Source of the DNA: Agathobaculum ammoniilyticum
GTDB lineage: Bacteria > Bacillota > Clostridia > Oscillospirales > Butyricicoccaceae
Reading direction: 5' to 3'
Assembly (NCBI RefSeq): GCF_025567315.1
Contig: NZ_JAOQJE010000002.1
Coordinates: 229,598-293,597, forward strand
Length of the DNA stretch: 64,000 nucleotides
Numbering within the stretch: position 1 is the first letter of the stretch; each line of letters begins with the position of its first letter. Below the pieces are notes generated by a model. The model did not search any database and was not told the origin of the DNA. It worked only from the letters and a program-made list of their open reading frames with translations. A program made the translations under genes and the position numbers. Of the stretch, positions 1 through 10,124 are shown one piece after another.

Positions 1-710
1 CCCTGCGCAAGATCACGGCCGCGCTCACGGCGGTCGGACTGGGGCTGGACGACCTGTCGGCCGTGCTGCTTACGCACGAGCATATCGACCATGTGAAGGG
101 CCTGCCGATGTTCCTGAAGAAAGCGGGCGCGCCGGTGTTTGCCTCGCGCGGCACGGCGGAGGCGCTTGCGCAAAAGGAGCCGCTCTGCCGCGACCGGCTG
201 AACGTATTTGAAAGCGGCGAGGCGTTCTGGGTGCGGGACGTGGATGTTGAGACCTTTGAAACGCCGCACGACGCGGCGGACAGTGTCGGCTACATATTGT
301 CCCACGGTGAAAGCCGGTTCGGGTTTGCGACCGATCTCGGCTTTGTGCCGCGCGATGTGGCGGACAGGCTGCGCGGCTGCGGGACGGTCGTACTGGAAAG
401 CAACCACGACCCGCATATGCTGCAGGCGGGGCCGTACCCGTACCCGCTCAAGATGCGCGTGGCAGGGCCGGCTGGTCACCTGTCCAATCCGGACTGCGCG
501 GCATTTGCCGCCGATCTGGTCAAAAACGGGACAAGGACGCTGATCCTTGCCCATCTGAGCGAGAAAAACAATATACCGGAGCTGGCGTTCCAACAGACCA
601 GGGCTGCGCTGCGCGGTCTGCCCGCCTGTGCGGTCCATATCGCGCCGCGCGAGCGCATGGAGGAGCCGGTCCTGTTCGGGGAGGAAGAAGCATGCTCTCT
701 GTCCGGCTGA
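1..710 (+). CDS. walJ: MBL-fold hydrolase, WalJ/YycJ type (5' end missing)
   Basis: The reading frame is open from base 3, so the gene starts upstream of the window and about 235 C-terminal residues are present. The metallo-beta-lactamase metal motif is visible as LTHEHIDHVKG (HxHxDH), with a later TDLG aspartate and a C-terminal HLS histidine. In Bacillota this family sits at the end of the walRK cluster and is thought to be a nuclease-like hydrolase acting in cell-wall or DNA metabolism. It overlaps rlmH by 19 bases, which is the usual order next to walRK. The family call is good; the substrate is unknown. Confidence 0.8.
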   Translation, partial: LRKITAALTAVGLGLDDLSAVLLTHEHIDHVKGLPMFLKKAGAPVFASRGTAEALAQKEPLCRDRLNVFESGEAFWVRDVDVETFETPHDAADSVGYILSHGESRFGFATDLGFVPRDVADRLRGCGTVVLESNHDPHMLQAGPYPYPLKMRVAGPAGHLSNPDCAAFAADLVKNGTRTLILAHLSEKNNIPELAFQQTRAALRGLPACAVHIAPRERMEEPVLFGEEEACSLSG

Positions 711-1174
711 TTTGCGTCGGCAAGCTGGGCGAAAAGTTCTGGGCGGACGCGGTAAAGGAATATGAGAAACGCCTTGGCGCGTACTGTAGGCTGGAAATCG
801 TCGAGCTGCCGGAGGCACGGCTGCCGCAGGCGCCTTCGGCGGGAGAGGTGCGGCAGGCGCTTGAGAAAGAGGCCGGTCTGATCGAGGAAAAGCTCCCGCA
901 GGGGGCGGCGGTGGTTGCATTGTGTGTGGAGGGACGGACGATGTCGTCCGAACAGCTTGCCGACTATCTGGGGCGGCTGACGGTTTCCGGAACCAGCAGG
1001 GTGTGCCTGGTGATCGGCGGCTCCTGCGGGCTGTCGGAGCGCATCAAGCAGCGCGCGGCGCTGCGCCTGTCCATGTCTCCCATGACGTTCCCGCATCATT
1101 TGGCGCGCGTGATGGTGCTGGAGCAGGTATACCGCGCGCTGAATATTGCCGCAGGCGGCAAATACCACAAATGA
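692..1174 (+). CDS. rlmH: 23S rRNA pseudouridine-1915 N3-methyltransferase RlmH
   Basis: At 160 residues this is the usual RlmH length. RlmH is a SPOUT-fold enzyme that uses S-adenosylmethionine to methylate pseudouridine 1915 in helix 69 of 23S rRNA on assembled 70S ribosomes. Visible marks are the knot segment LVIGGSCGLSERI and the C-terminal HHLARVMVLEQVYRA ... GGKYHK, which matches the family ending. The start lies inside the end of walJ, and the stop overlaps the next start as ATGA, so the three genes are probably co-translated. Confidence 0.95.
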   Translation: MLSVRLICVGKLGEKFWADAVKEYEKRLGAYCRLEIVELPEARLPQAPSAGEVRQALEKEAGLIEEKLPQGAAVVALCVEGRTMSSEQLADYLGRLTVSGTSRVCLVIGGSCGLSERIKQRAALRLSMSPMTFPHHLARVMVLEQVYRALNIAAGGKYHK

Positions 1175-1959
1175 CAGGAAAAGACGCTATGACGAGATAT
1201 CCGATTATCCTGGCGCACGGGCTGGGGGTGACCGATCAGGGCGGCCTTTACACGCCGTGGGGGCGTGTGCCGGATCTGCTGCGCGCCCGAGGCGCCGTCG
1301 TTTACCTCGGCGGGCAGGACGCTTGGGGCAGCATCGAGACCGGCGCGGCGCAGCTCGCGCGCACGGTGCGCCGCGTCCTCAGGGAGCAGGGCTGCCGACG
1401 GGTGAATATCATCGCTCATTCCAAGGGCGGGCTGGAGGCGCGGTATCTGATCTCCAACATGGGATACGGGCGGTATATTGCTTCGCTTTCCATGCTGTCC
1501 ACGCCTAACCGCGGCTCGCGTGTGGCCGAGCTGCTGCTGTACGCCCGTCCGGGCGTTGCGCTGTGGGCGTGTGGGAACGACGCCTACTGGTCGCGGCACG
1601 GCGATGAAAAGCCGGATTCCCTGCGCGCGGGCGAGCAGCTTACGCCGGCATATCTCGTGCGTTTCAATCGGGACAACCCGGATGCGAACTGCGTGTTTTA
1701 CCAAAGCTGGGGGACACGGATCGGCACGGTGCATCCGGATGGCGCTATGATGCTGACGCGCGGTTTGTTTTACCCCGCGCACGGGGCGAGCGACGGGCTG
1801 GTCACGCCGGCCTCGGCGCGGTGGGGCCTGTACCGCGGCACGCTGGACGGGGTTTCCCACCAGCAGGTGGTGGACGTGTTCCGAAAGGACGCGCCGGGCT
1901 TTTCCGTGAAGCGGTTTTATATCAGCCTGGCGCGCGGGTTGGCGGAAAAAGGATTATAG
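1171..1959 (+). CDS. Alpha/beta-hydrolase, lipase-like
   Basis: This 262-residue protein belongs to the lipase/esterase alpha/beta-hydrolase group. The nucleophile elbow reads AHSKGG, placing the serine near residue 84. An Asp near 208 (GASDGLV) and a His near 230 (VSHQQ) fit as the rest of a catalytic triad. The oxyanion segment is ILAHGLGV. No clear signal peptide is seen, so it is likely intracellular, although similar clostridial lipases are secreted. The ATG at 1171 overlaps the rlmH stop as ATGA; an in-frame ATG at 1189 is a possible alternative. Substrate unknown. Confidence 0.75.
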   Translation: MTGKDAMTRYPIILAHGLGVTDQGGLYTPWGRVPDLLRARGAVVYLGGQDAWGSIETGAAQLARTVRRVLREQGCRRVNIIAHSKGGLEARYLISNMGYGRYIASLSMLSTPNRGSRVAELLLYARPGVALWACGNDAYWSRHGDEKPDSLRAGEQLTPAYLVRFNRDNPDANCVFYQSWGTRIGTVHPDGAMMLTRGLFYPAHGASDGLVTPASARWGLYRGTLDGVSHQQVVDVFRKDAPGFSVKRFYISLARGLAEKGL

Positions 1960-1960
1960 G

Positions 1961-1999
1961 GGCGGCGGCTATCGTTTTTGGATACGCTGCCGCTTTTTG
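1961..1999 (+). terminator. Terminator after lipase gene
   Basis: An imperfect GC-rich stem (GGCGGC / GCCGC arms continued by TATC / GATA) is followed by TTTTTGTTTT. It closes the walJ-rlmH-lipase unit. Confidence 0.6.
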
Positions 2000-2026
2000 T
2001 TTTGCCTCGAATATTTCGAAAAAGCA

Positions 2027-2055
2027 TTTACATTGTCCGTCCGATTCGGTAAAAT
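2027..2055 (+). promoter_or_regulatory. Sigma-A promoter of fruK-like gene
   Basis: TTTACA and TAAAAT are separated by 17 bases and lie 37 bases before the start codon, which has GGAGGGG as ribosome site. Confidence 0.65.
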
Positions 2056-2091
2056 AGAAAGAAGAGAGAAATTGTTTCAGGAGGGGCTCCT

Positions 2092-3033
2092 ATGATTATC
2101 ACGATAACGCTCAATGCCGCGCTCGACCGCACGCTGCGCATCGAACAGCCGTTGGTCGTGGGCAAGCTCAACCGGGCGGTGTCCAGTTATCTGGAACCGG
2201 GCGGCAAGGGTATCAATGTTTCCCGCGCCGTCAAAGCGCTGGGCGGGGACAGCGTGGCGTTGGGTTTCTCTGCGGGTACAAACGGCCGTATGATGAAAGA
2301 TATGCTGACTTCTGCGGATATTCACCATGATTTTGTCGATGTTTCGGGACAGATGCGTGTCAACACACAGATCATCGACGCGCAGGGCGGGCATACGGAG
2401 GTCAACGAACCGGGCAACAAGCTGGAAGACGCGGATTTCCTCCGTCTGCTGGACCGTATGGATAATTACCTAGATAAGGGCAATATTTTTGTCCTGGCCG
2501 GCTCCACGCCGCCGGGCTTTTCTATGCAGAATTACCGTAAGCTGTGCCAGACGATCAAAAAACGCGGCTGCAGGCTGATTATCGACGCGCAGGGCGAGCT
2601 GCTGCTCGAAGCGCTTCAGTGCGAACCTGATGTGGTCAAGCCGAATATCTTCGAGTTGGCGGAGGCGGTCGGTGATAAGCCCTCGACCGATCCAGAGGTT
2701 GTCTTGGTTTCCGCGCGCAAGATGCTGGATATGGGCGCGGGTACGGTCTGTGTTTCCATGAGTCAGGAGGGCGCGGTGTTCGTTTCCAAAAGCGAGGACG
2801 AAGCGCTGTACGTCAACACCAACCCGCGCATCTACGACGAAGGCGCGGTCGGTACGGGCGACGCAATGGTTGGCGCGATCGCCAATTCGATGAACAAGGG
2901 CCTGCGGTTTGACGAAATGGCGCGTTTTGCGGTCGCTACCGCGCGGGCGAGCAGCCGGCTGGCCGGAACCGAGATGGCGACGCTCAAAAAGGTCTACGAG
3001 GTCTACGAGACGACGCAGGTCTACATACTGTAA
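2092..3033 (+). CDS. fruK: 1-phosphofructokinase / PfkB-family sugar phosphate kinase
   Basis: 313 residues, typical of the FruK/LacC branch of the PfkB (ribokinase-like) family, which phosphorylates fructose-1-phosphate or tagatose-6-phosphate with ATP. Visible are the N-terminal ITLNAALDRT, the PfkB signature-1 region PGGKGINVSRAVKALGG and the anion-hole/base motif GTGDAMVGA with catalytic Asp about residue 257. There is no adjacent PTS permease or FruR regulator, so it stands alone with its own promoter. Fructose-1-phosphate is the likeliest substrate, but tagatose-6-phosphate cannot be excluded. Confidence 0.8.
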   Translation: MIITITLNAALDRTLRIEQPLVVGKLNRAVSSYLEPGGKGINVSRAVKALGGDSVALGFSAGTNGRMMKDMLTSADIHHDFVDVSGQMRVNTQIIDAQGGHTEVNEPGNKLEDADFLRLLDRMDNYLDKGNIFVLAGSTPPGFSMQNYRKLCQTIKKRGCRLIIDAQGELLLEALQCEPDVVKPNIFELAEAVGDKPSTDPEVVLVSARKMLDMGAGTVCVSMSQEGAVFVSKSEDEALYVNTNPRIYDEGAVGTGDAMVGAIANSMNKGLRFDEMARFAVATARASSRLAGTEMATLKKVYEVYETTQVYIL

Positions 3034-3042
3034 ATATATAAA

Positions 3043-3074
3043 AAACGGGGAGGAAGTGGTTTTCCTCTCCGTTT
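3043..3074 (+). terminator. Probable terminator of fruK
   Basis: Arms AAACGGgGAGGAA and TTCCTCtCCGTTT lie 10 bases after the stop codon. The T-run is weak. Confidence 0.5.
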
Positions 3075-3127
3075 GCGTTTCCGCTTTGGCGAAAGCGGGG
3101 AAGCTGCGCCTGCGCGGCGCGGGCGGA

Positions 3128-3162
3128 CAAGAGGGGAGAAACCGACGGTTTCTCCCCTCTTG
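3128..3162. repeat. Perfect 16-bp hairpin
   Basis: CAAGAGGGGAGAAACC is followed by a 3-base loop and its exact complement. It lies between converging genes. There is no T-run, so it is not a standard terminator. Confidence 0.7.
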
Positions 3163-3564
3163 CCAATCCCCCCTTTTCCCTGATGCGCAGGCCGGAGGCG
3201 GGAACGGCTGCGCCGTTCCTATTTCTGATCGGGACCGCTCCGAAAAAAATACGGAGGCTGTTGCGGGAGCTCTGTTCGCGCGGAGGTTAGATCGGGACAG
3301 CGGGAAAACGGATACCGCCTGTCCGAAACGGTTCATGCGCGCGTAACAGCGCGCGGGAGGGGGGAGCCGCCGCCCACCCCACCCACCATCCCCTTGGGGT
3401 GGAAGCCGTTGCGCTTACCGTGATACAGCAAATGGGCGGCAGATGGAACGCGCGACCTACCTTGCGCGCGGAGCGCGCTCTTATTTGCGGGAGCAAATGC
3501 CGTAAACTGGCCCTGTGGAAGCGCCAAAACCTTGTAGCCGTGAAAAAAGGAAAGCAGGGAATTC

Positions 3565-3604
3565 AAAAGGGGAGGACAACCCATGCGAGTTGTCCTCCCC
3601 TTTT
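3565..3604 (-). terminator. Terminator of the ymfF-ymfH-lgt-folD unit
   Basis: A perfect 16-bp stem (AAAAGGGGAGGACAAC and its complement) with an 8-base loop lies 100 bases past the folD stop. The A/T ends allow action in both directions. Confidence 0.7.
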
Positions 3605-3704
3605 GCCCCCGCGCCGGGCGGCGCACTGTCCCCGCACGGAGGGGCGGCATCGTGTTGTATCCACGGATAAAACGTCGTACGCTGGCACGCCTTCTGTTTC
3701 CAGC

Positions 3705-4556
3705 TCAAAGACTGTGCTGAAGCTTTGCGGCCTTGAGCGTGTTCTTCATCAGCATGGTGATGGTCATTGGTCCCGCGCCGCCCGGCACCGGCGTCATATA
3801 GGACGCCTTTTCCATGACCTCCGGCGCAACATCGCCGCAGACCTTGCCCTCGGCGTTGCGGTTGATGCCGACATCGATCACAACCGCGCCGTCCTTTACC
3901 ATGTCCGGCGTGATAAAGCCGGCCTTGCCCACGGCGGCGACCAGGATGTCCGCGCGGCGGCACACCGCCGCAAGGCCGCTGGTGCGGCTGTGACAGATCG
4001 TGACCGTGCCGTGCCGGTGCAGCAGCAGCATGCTCATAGGCTTGCCGACGATGTTCGACCGACCGACCACAACGCACTCCTTGCCCTTGGGGTCGATTCC
4101 ATATTCATCGAGCAGCTCCATCACGCCCGCGGGGGTGCAGGGGACAAAGTCGAAGTTGCCCACCATAATTTTGCCCACGTTGACCGGATGGAACGCATCC
4201 ACGTCCTTTTTCGGGTCGATCGCGTCGATCACCGCCTGCTCGGAGATATGCTCCGGCACCGGCATCTGGCACAGGATGCCCGAAATCTGGGGGCTTTGGT
4301 TGAGCTGCGCGATCAGGCCGAGCAGCTCCTCCTGGGAGGTTTCCGCGGGAAGCGCATACTTCTCGCTATAAAAGCCGCATTCGGCGCAGGCTTTCTCTTT
4401 ATTGCGGACGTAAATCTCGCTGGCAGGGTCGTTGCCCACGATGATAACCGCAAGGCCGGGCGTAACGCCTTTTTCTTTCAGCGCCTTGGTCTCCGCTAGG
4501 ATGCTGCCGCGCACCTTTGCGGAAAGCGCTTTTCCGTCCATTCTTACTGCACTCAT
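3705..4556 (-). CDS. folD: Bifunctional methylene-THF dehydrogenase/cyclohydrolase
   Basis: 283 residues, the normal FolD length. It oxidises 5,10-methylene-THF to methenyl-THF with NADP and hydrolyses that to 10-formyl-THF. Visible are the family segments YVRNKEKACAECG (with the catalytic Tyr and Lys), QMPVPEHISEQ, the cofactor region VVVGRSNIVGKPMSMLL and the end PVPGGAGPMTITML. It is the last gene of the four-gene minus-strand unit, 30 bases after lgt, with a terminator about 100 bases on. Longer open frames on the opposite strand here are shadows. Confidence 0.95.
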   Translation of the reverse strand: MSAVRMDGKALSAKVRGSILAETKALKEKGVTPGLAVIIVGNDPASEIYVRNKEKACAECGFYSEKYALPAETSQEELLGLIAQLNQSPQISGILCQMPVPEHISEQAVIDAIDPKKDVDAFHPVNVGKIMVGNFDFVPCTPAGVMELLDEYGIDPKGKECVVVGRSNIVGKPMSMLLLHRHGTVTICHSRTSGLAAVCRRADILVAAVGKAGFITPDMVKDGAVVIDVGINRNAEGKVCGDVAPEVMEKASYMTPVPGGAGPMTITMLMKNTLKAAKLQHSL

Positions 4557-4586
4557 GTCATATCCTCCTCTTATGATGGAAACGGG

Positions 4587-5534
4587 TCACTTTTGTTCCG
4601 GCGCGCTTTCCGCGGCCGGGCTGCCGTTCGCCGCAGGCTCCTGCGCGGGCGCGGCGCTCTCCTGCGCCGTTTTCGGCTTTTCACTGCCTGCGGGTTGCTC
4701 CACCGGCACAGGGGCTTCCGCCGGTACGGGCGCCGGCGGCTGGTAGAATTTTTTGCTGACCGCAATGCGGTTGTATTTGCGAACCAGAATGACGATGGCT
4801 GCGGCGCAGCTGATCACGGCCAAGATCTGGGACACGCGCATCGGCCCGAGGTACAGGCTGTCCGTGCGCAGGCCCTCGATCCAGGCGCGCCCCAGGCCGT
4901 ACCAGGCGACGTACAGAAGTGCGATCTCGCCCTCGAATTTGCGCTTTTTGGAGATGAAATGCAGGGCGATAAAGCCAACCAGGTTCCATAGGGACTCATA
5001 CAGGAACGTCGGGTGCACCGGACTGCCCGCGTCGATCGTCATGCGCCAGGGGAGCAGCGTTGTGCCGCCGTGCGCCTCGCCGTTGATGAAGTTGCCCCAG
5101 CGGCCGATGCACTGGCCGATCAGCAGGCCGAGCGCGGCCATGTCGCACAGGCCGGCAAACGACAGCTTTTTGAAGCGGCTGTAAGCGAACAGGGCGATCA
5201 ATACGCCGATCACTGCGCCGTAGATCGCGATGCCGCCGTTCCAAACGGCGACGATCTCGGCCGGATGCTGGCTGTAATACTCCCACTCAAAGACAACGTA
5301 GTACAGGCGGGCGCAGACCACGCCCACCGGCACACAGATGATCATGCAGTCGATCAGGTTATCCGAGGTGAAGCCGAATTTTTTGACGCGGAAATTCAGG
5401 TAGAGCGCGGCCAGGATAAAGCCGACGCAGATGATGATGCCGTACCAGTAGATTTCCTTGCCGAATACCGTGAATGCGACGCGGTTGATGGTGAATTCCA
5501 GGCCAAGCCCTGGGAATGCGATGACGTGTTCCAT
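4587..5534 (-). CDS. lgt: Prolipoprotein diacylglyceryl transferase
   Basis: 315 residues with about seven membrane helices. Lgt moves diacylglycerol from phosphatidylglycerol to the lipobox cysteine of lipoproteins. The family signature is seen in RWGNFINGEAHGG, and YGIIICVGFILA and the late GLGRAWIEGLRTDSLYL are also typical. About the last 55 residues form a Pro/Ala/Glu-rich tail (QPPAPVPAEAPVPVEQPAG ...) that is not part of the catalytic fold; such tails vary between species. The start follows a GGAAGC site. At least one substrate, PstS, is encoded in this window. Confidence 0.93.
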   Translation of the reverse strand: MEHVIAFPGLGLEFTINRVAFTVFGKEIYWYGIIICVGFILAALYLNFRVKKFGFTSDNLIDCMIICVPVGVVCARLYYVVFEWEYYSQHPAEIVAVWNGGIAIYGAVIGVLIALFAYSRFKKLSFAGLCDMAALGLLIGQCIGRWGNFINGEAHGGTTLLPWRMTIDAGSPVHPTFLYESLWNLVGFIALHFISKKRKFEGEIALLYVAWYGLGRAWIEGLRTDSLYLGPMRVSQILAVISCAAAIVILVRKYNRIAVSKKFYQPPAPVPAEAPVPVEQPAGSEKPKTAQESAAPAQEPAANGSPAAESAPEQK

Positions 5535-5564
5535 GATGATTGCTTCCTTTGCTGTTTTGTTGAT

Positions 5565-6830
5565 TTACTGCTGCGGCTCGACGACCGAAAGGGAGGAACG
5601 GTCGCGCCGCGCCCAGCGGGCGAACATGGCCTGGACGTCGTCCGGACTGATGGTGTCGAATAGGGCCGCGAAATCGAGGTAGTGCTCGCCCGCGAAGAGC
5701 GCGCCTACCTCCTGCCGCGCATAGCTTTCGGGCGCGTCCAGCACGCGCAGGTGCAGGCCGTACACGGCTTTTTTCATGCGGGAGAAAAGCGCGTGGTCCG
5801 CCCCCTCGTGCGCCAGGCGCGCGACCTCCTGCTCGACCGCGGCACGGACCGCCTCCGGATCGCGGCTCTCGCCGCCGAGAATGGCGGCCGCGCCCTCCGG
5901 AATGACCGTATAGTCGGTATCAAAATCCCGTCCGATCAGGCGTTTCTCGTAAAGCGAGGCATACAGCGGGGAATTGTCGCCGCACAGGATGCGCACGGCC
6001 AGTTCGCCGAGCAGGCTGCGGCGTAGGCGGCTTTCGTCCGGCTCCAGAGGGATATCCTTGAAGCCGAGCAGGAACTGCGGCTGCGATACCTGCATGCAGC
6101 GGGTCACGGTCAGCTCGTTTACCGTCTCGCGGCGCGTGCCGTAGTGCCGCCGGCCGATCTCGGGCGCGTCCTGCGGGGAGAACTGTGCGGCAATCCGGCA
6201 GGCTTCGTCAAAATCCGCGGTGCCGCAAATGACGAGCGCCATGTTTTTCGGGCTGTAAAACGCCCGGTGGCAGGCGTACAGCGTTTCCGGCGTGATCTGT
6301 GCGATGCTCTCCGTGCTGCCCGCGATGGACACACGGACCGGATGCGTGCGGTACAGCCCCTGGAACAGGCCGACGAATGCCTGCCAGCCAGGGGTGTCGT
6401 CCATCATGCCGATCTCCTGCCCGATGATGCCCCGCTCCTTTTGCACGTTTTCCTCGGTGAAATACGGCGTGAACACAAATTTCAGCAGGATCTCGAGGTT
6501 TTCTTCAAACCGGTCGGTGCAGGAAAAATGATAGGCGGTCATGGTCTGGCTGGTGAAGGCGTTCGGGCTCGCGCCCGTGCGCGCGAATTTCTGCAGGGCG
6601 TTGCCGTCCTGGTCTTCAAACATCTTGTGCTCCAGAAAGTGCGCCACGCCCGCGGGCGTATCGTAGCGCCGGCCCTCGCAGGTGAACGAGGCGTCCACAG
6701 AGCCGAAATTGGTAGCCAGGATGGCGAAGGTTTTGCTGAAGCCCTCCTTAGGCAGATAGCAGATGCGCAGGCCGTTGTCCAGCGTGCGCGTTTCCATGCG
6801 CTCGCGCAGGGCGGAATATTGCTTGCTCAT
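5565..6830 (-). CDS. ymfH: M16-family peptidase homologue, YmfH type
   Basis: 421 residues. The zinc motif HFLEHKMFE (HxxEH) near the N-terminus marks an active-site-bearing M16 subunit, and the segment FARTGASPNAFTSQTMTAYHF is typical of YmfH. In Bacillus subtilis YmfF and YmfH are linked to the 5-aminopentanol modification of elongation factor P, and the families are now often named for that. It overlaps ymfF by 4 bases, so the two are made together, as in pairs where one partner carries the zinc site and the other does not. Confidence 0.85.
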   Translation of the reverse strand: MSKQYSALRERMETRTLDNGLRICYLPKEGFSKTFAILATNFGSVDASFTCEGRRYDTPAGVAHFLEHKMFEDQDGNALQKFARTGASPNAFTSQTMTAYHFSCTDRFEENLEILLKFVFTPYFTEENVQKERGIIGQEIGMMDDTPGWQAFVGLFQGLYRTHPVRVSIAGSTESIAQITPETLYACHRAFYSPKNMALVICGTADFDEACRIAAQFSPQDAPEIGRRHYGTRRETVNELTVTRCMQVSQPQFLLGFKDIPLEPDESRLRRSLLGELAVRILCGDNSPLYASLYEKRLIGRDFDTDYTVIPEGAAAILGGESRDPEAVRAAVEQEVARLAHEGADHALFSRMKKAVYGLHLRVLDAPESYARQEVGALFAGEHYLDFAALFDTISPDDVQAMFARWARRDRSSLSVVEPQQ

Positions 6831-8110
6831 TGCGCCGCCCCCTTCATAAAGTATACCATGTCGAGCGTGGTCGCTTGCGCCGCGGCGACCACCTGCCCGA
6901 GCGTAACAGCTTCGGTTTGCTGGATGCGGTCCTCGGGCGCGGTCAGCGTACCGGCCGCCGCCTGGCCGAGCCAGTAGCGCTCGAGCGCGAGCGGGTCGTC
7001 CAGCATGGCGCGCCAGTTGGTCACCAGGGTTTTTCGGGCGGATTCCAGCTCCGGCTCGGTGATATCGCCCTGCCGGCAGGCGTCGAGCTGGCGCAGGATC
7101 TCATCCCGCGCGGTCGCGAAATCCCTGTTTTCAATGCCGGAATTGACCTGCATGATACCCTTGGAGGCGATGAACTGCGCACTCGCGTAGTAGCAAAGCG
7201 AGTGCTTCTCGCGCACGTTGACAAACAGCTTGGAGCTGGTCGAGCCGCCGTAAATGGTCTGGAACATCCAGTAGGCCGCGGGGTCGCCGCCGGTCAGGCA
7301 GCTCCCGCCCGTGCGGAAGCCGAGCGACAGCTTGCCCTGCGTCACCGGCTCCTCCTCCACGACCTCGCGCGCGTCCCCTGCGGGCTGCGCGGCGACCGTG
7401 GTGTGCGGCAGATAAAACGGCCGTTCGGTCCGGCGGGCGAGGGGCGTATCCAGGAAAAGATGCGCCACTGCCTCCGGAGCGAGCGTGCCGCAGTAAAACA
7501 GCTCGACCTGAGCCTCCTCCAGCGCGCGGAGATACGCGGTATACAGCTTGTTCTCCGTGATGCGGCCGGCCTGCTCCGCGGTGCCGAGCGCGGGCTGTCC
7601 GTAGGCCTCCTGCGCGCACATCAGCTCGGTCAGTCGCTTGGGCGCCCAGGTGCGGGGATCGTTTTTCTGCGCGGCGATCCGGTCGATCAGGTTGTCCCGT
7701 TCGCCCGTGGTGTAATCCGGACAGAACACGCCGTCCTGCAGATACGGGTCGAACATCAGGTCGGCCAGCAGGCGGACGACACGTCCGGTCAGTCCGGCCG
7801 CGCCGGGGGCGTAGGCCTCGTCGATGCAGTCGGACAGAAAGCCGATGACCAGGGTTTCGCCCTCCTTGCGCACGATGGCTTCTATGCGCGCGCCGTACAG
7901 CTCGTCGAGCGTCGTGCCGAGCGCGCGCAGGTCGGGAAGCTGCGCCGTACCGCGCCGCAGAACCTGCGGCAGACAGGCGCGCAGCGCGGCATCCGGCCCG
8001 CCGAGGGGCAGCAGCAAGGCCGCGCGCAGCACCGCCCGTTTGAATTTCGGCGTGGTCACGCAGGTAAGGTTTACCCCCGCGCCCAGCTTTTTTCGGGTCA
8101 CTTGTTGCAT
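6827..8110 (-). CDS. ymfF: M16-family peptidase-like protein, YmfF type
   Basis: 427 residues from the chosen start. It is the M16 partner without the HxxEH zinc motif: the matching region reads LLPLGGPDAALRACLPQVLRRG. This fits YmfF, which pairs with YmfH. An in-frame frame runs 23 codons further up to 8179, but that would start inside the promoter at 8151-8179. The ATG at 8110 has GAGG six bases before it, so I prefer it. First gene of the ymfF-ymfH-lgt-folD unit. Confidence 0.82.
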   Translation of the reverse strand: MQQVTRKKLGAGVNLTCVTTPKFKRAVLRAALLLPLGGPDAALRACLPQVLRRGTAQLPDLRALGTTLDELYGARIEAIVRKEGETLVIGFLSDCIDEAYAPGAAGLTGRVVRLLADLMFDPYLQDGVFCPDYTTGERDNLIDRIAAQKNDPRTWAPKRLTELMCAQEAYGQPALGTAEQAGRITENKLYTAYLRALEEAQVELFYCGTLAPEAVAHLFLDTPLARRTERPFYLPHTTVAAQPAGDAREVVEEEPVTQGKLSLGFRTGGSCLTGGDPAAYWMFQTIYGGSTSSKLFVNVREKHSLCYYASAQFIASKGIMQVNSGIENRDFATARDEILRQLDACRQGDITEPELESARKTLVTNWRAMLDDPLALERYWLGQAAAGTLTAPEDRIQQTEAVTLGQVVAAAQATTLDMVYFMKGAAQ

Positions 8111-8150
8111 ATTTTGCCTCATTTCCGGAAAAAATTTTCTATCGTGTTTT

Positions 8151-8179
8151 ATTATAGCATCATTCATAGTGTGAATCAA
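8151..8179 (-). promoter_or_regulatory. Promoter of the ymfF unit
   Basis: On the minus strand TTGATT and TATAAT are separated by 17 bases. It lies back to back with the ylxM promoter. Confidence 0.7.
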
Positions 8180-8223
8180 ACGTAGATTATGTGAACAAAT
8201 CCGTGCCGGTTGCTATTTTACCC

Positions 8224-8252
8224 TTGACAGGCCGGCAATTATACGGTAAAAT
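8224..8252 (+). promoter_or_regulatory. Promoter of the ylxM-ffh unit
   Basis: TTGACA, 17 bases, TAAAAT; 55 bases ahead of the ylxM start. Confidence 0.75.
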
Positions 8253-8306
8253 AAGCGTGTTCGATGTAAAGGGATAACGCTTTACAGCTTCAAGGGAGGC
8301 CCGCCG

Positions 8307-8678
8307 ATGAAAGGCAAACCGCTCGAAATGAGCCTGCTGTTCGACTTTTACGGCGAGACGCTCACGGAAAAACAGCGCGAGCTGTTCGACTTGTATTATA
8401 ATGAAGATCTTTCGCTTTCCGAGATCGCGGAGCACGCGGGCATCACCCGTCAGGGTGTGCGCGACGCTGTCAAGCGCGCGGAGCATGCGCTGCAGGAGAT
8501 GGAGGACCGCCTCGGTCTGGTCAGCCGCTACGGCGATACGGAAAAACGCGCGGAAGCGCTGGCGCGCGAGGTCGGGCGCTTACGCAGCCTGAACGCTGAA
8601 AAACTGCACAGCAGCGAGGCGGAGGAGATCGCCTCCCGCATGGCGCTGCTGCTCGCCCAGCTTAGGCAGGAGGCTTAA
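8307..8678 (+). CDS. ylxM: YlxM-family putative helix-turn-helix protein
   Basis: 123 residues, UPF0122/YlxM family. The N-terminal half looks like sigma region 4: LTEKQRELFDLYYNEDLSLSEIAEHAGITRQGVRDAVKRAE. The C-terminal half is a charged helix. It almost always precedes ffh in Bacillota, where YlxM has been linked to the SRP pathway by acting with Ffh. The start has GGGAGG eight bases ahead, and ffh begins 2 bases after the stop. Confidence 0.92.
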   Translation: MKGKPLEMSLLFDFYGETLTEKQRELFDLYYNEDLSLSEIAEHAGITRQGVRDAVKRAEHALQEMEDRLGLVSRYGDTEKRAEALAREVGRLRSLNAEKLHSSEAEEIASRMALLLAQLRQEA

Positions 8679-8679
8679 T

Positions 8680-10053
<1,374 letters not shown>

Positions 10054-10124
10054 TTGATAACGGCCCATCCCTTTGTTTGTAAAGAAATTTACAATAGATC
10101 AAATTCTATTGAGGAGGTGAAACC

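Larger units (their letters stand above)
3034..3704. other. Gene-free, hairpin-rich intergenic region
   Basis: This stretch of about 670 bases lies between two converging genes and shows no credible gene. It holds at least five inverted repeats: 3043-3074 (probable fruK terminator), 3081-3098 (CCGCTTT/AAAGCGG), 3128-3162, 3201-3219 (GGAACGGC/GCCGTTCC) and 3565-3604. Open frames across it are shadows of the GC-rich sequence. The rest has no recognisable content. Confidence 0.6.

Noticed and set aside
3128..3162. Insertion sequence end
   Set aside because: The inverted arms are separated by 3 bases with no transposase or target duplication nearby, so it is a hairpin.
3399..4499. Plus-strand open frame of 366 codons across folD
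   Set aside because: It is mostly antisense to folD and begins in the hairpin region; no motif or ribosome site.
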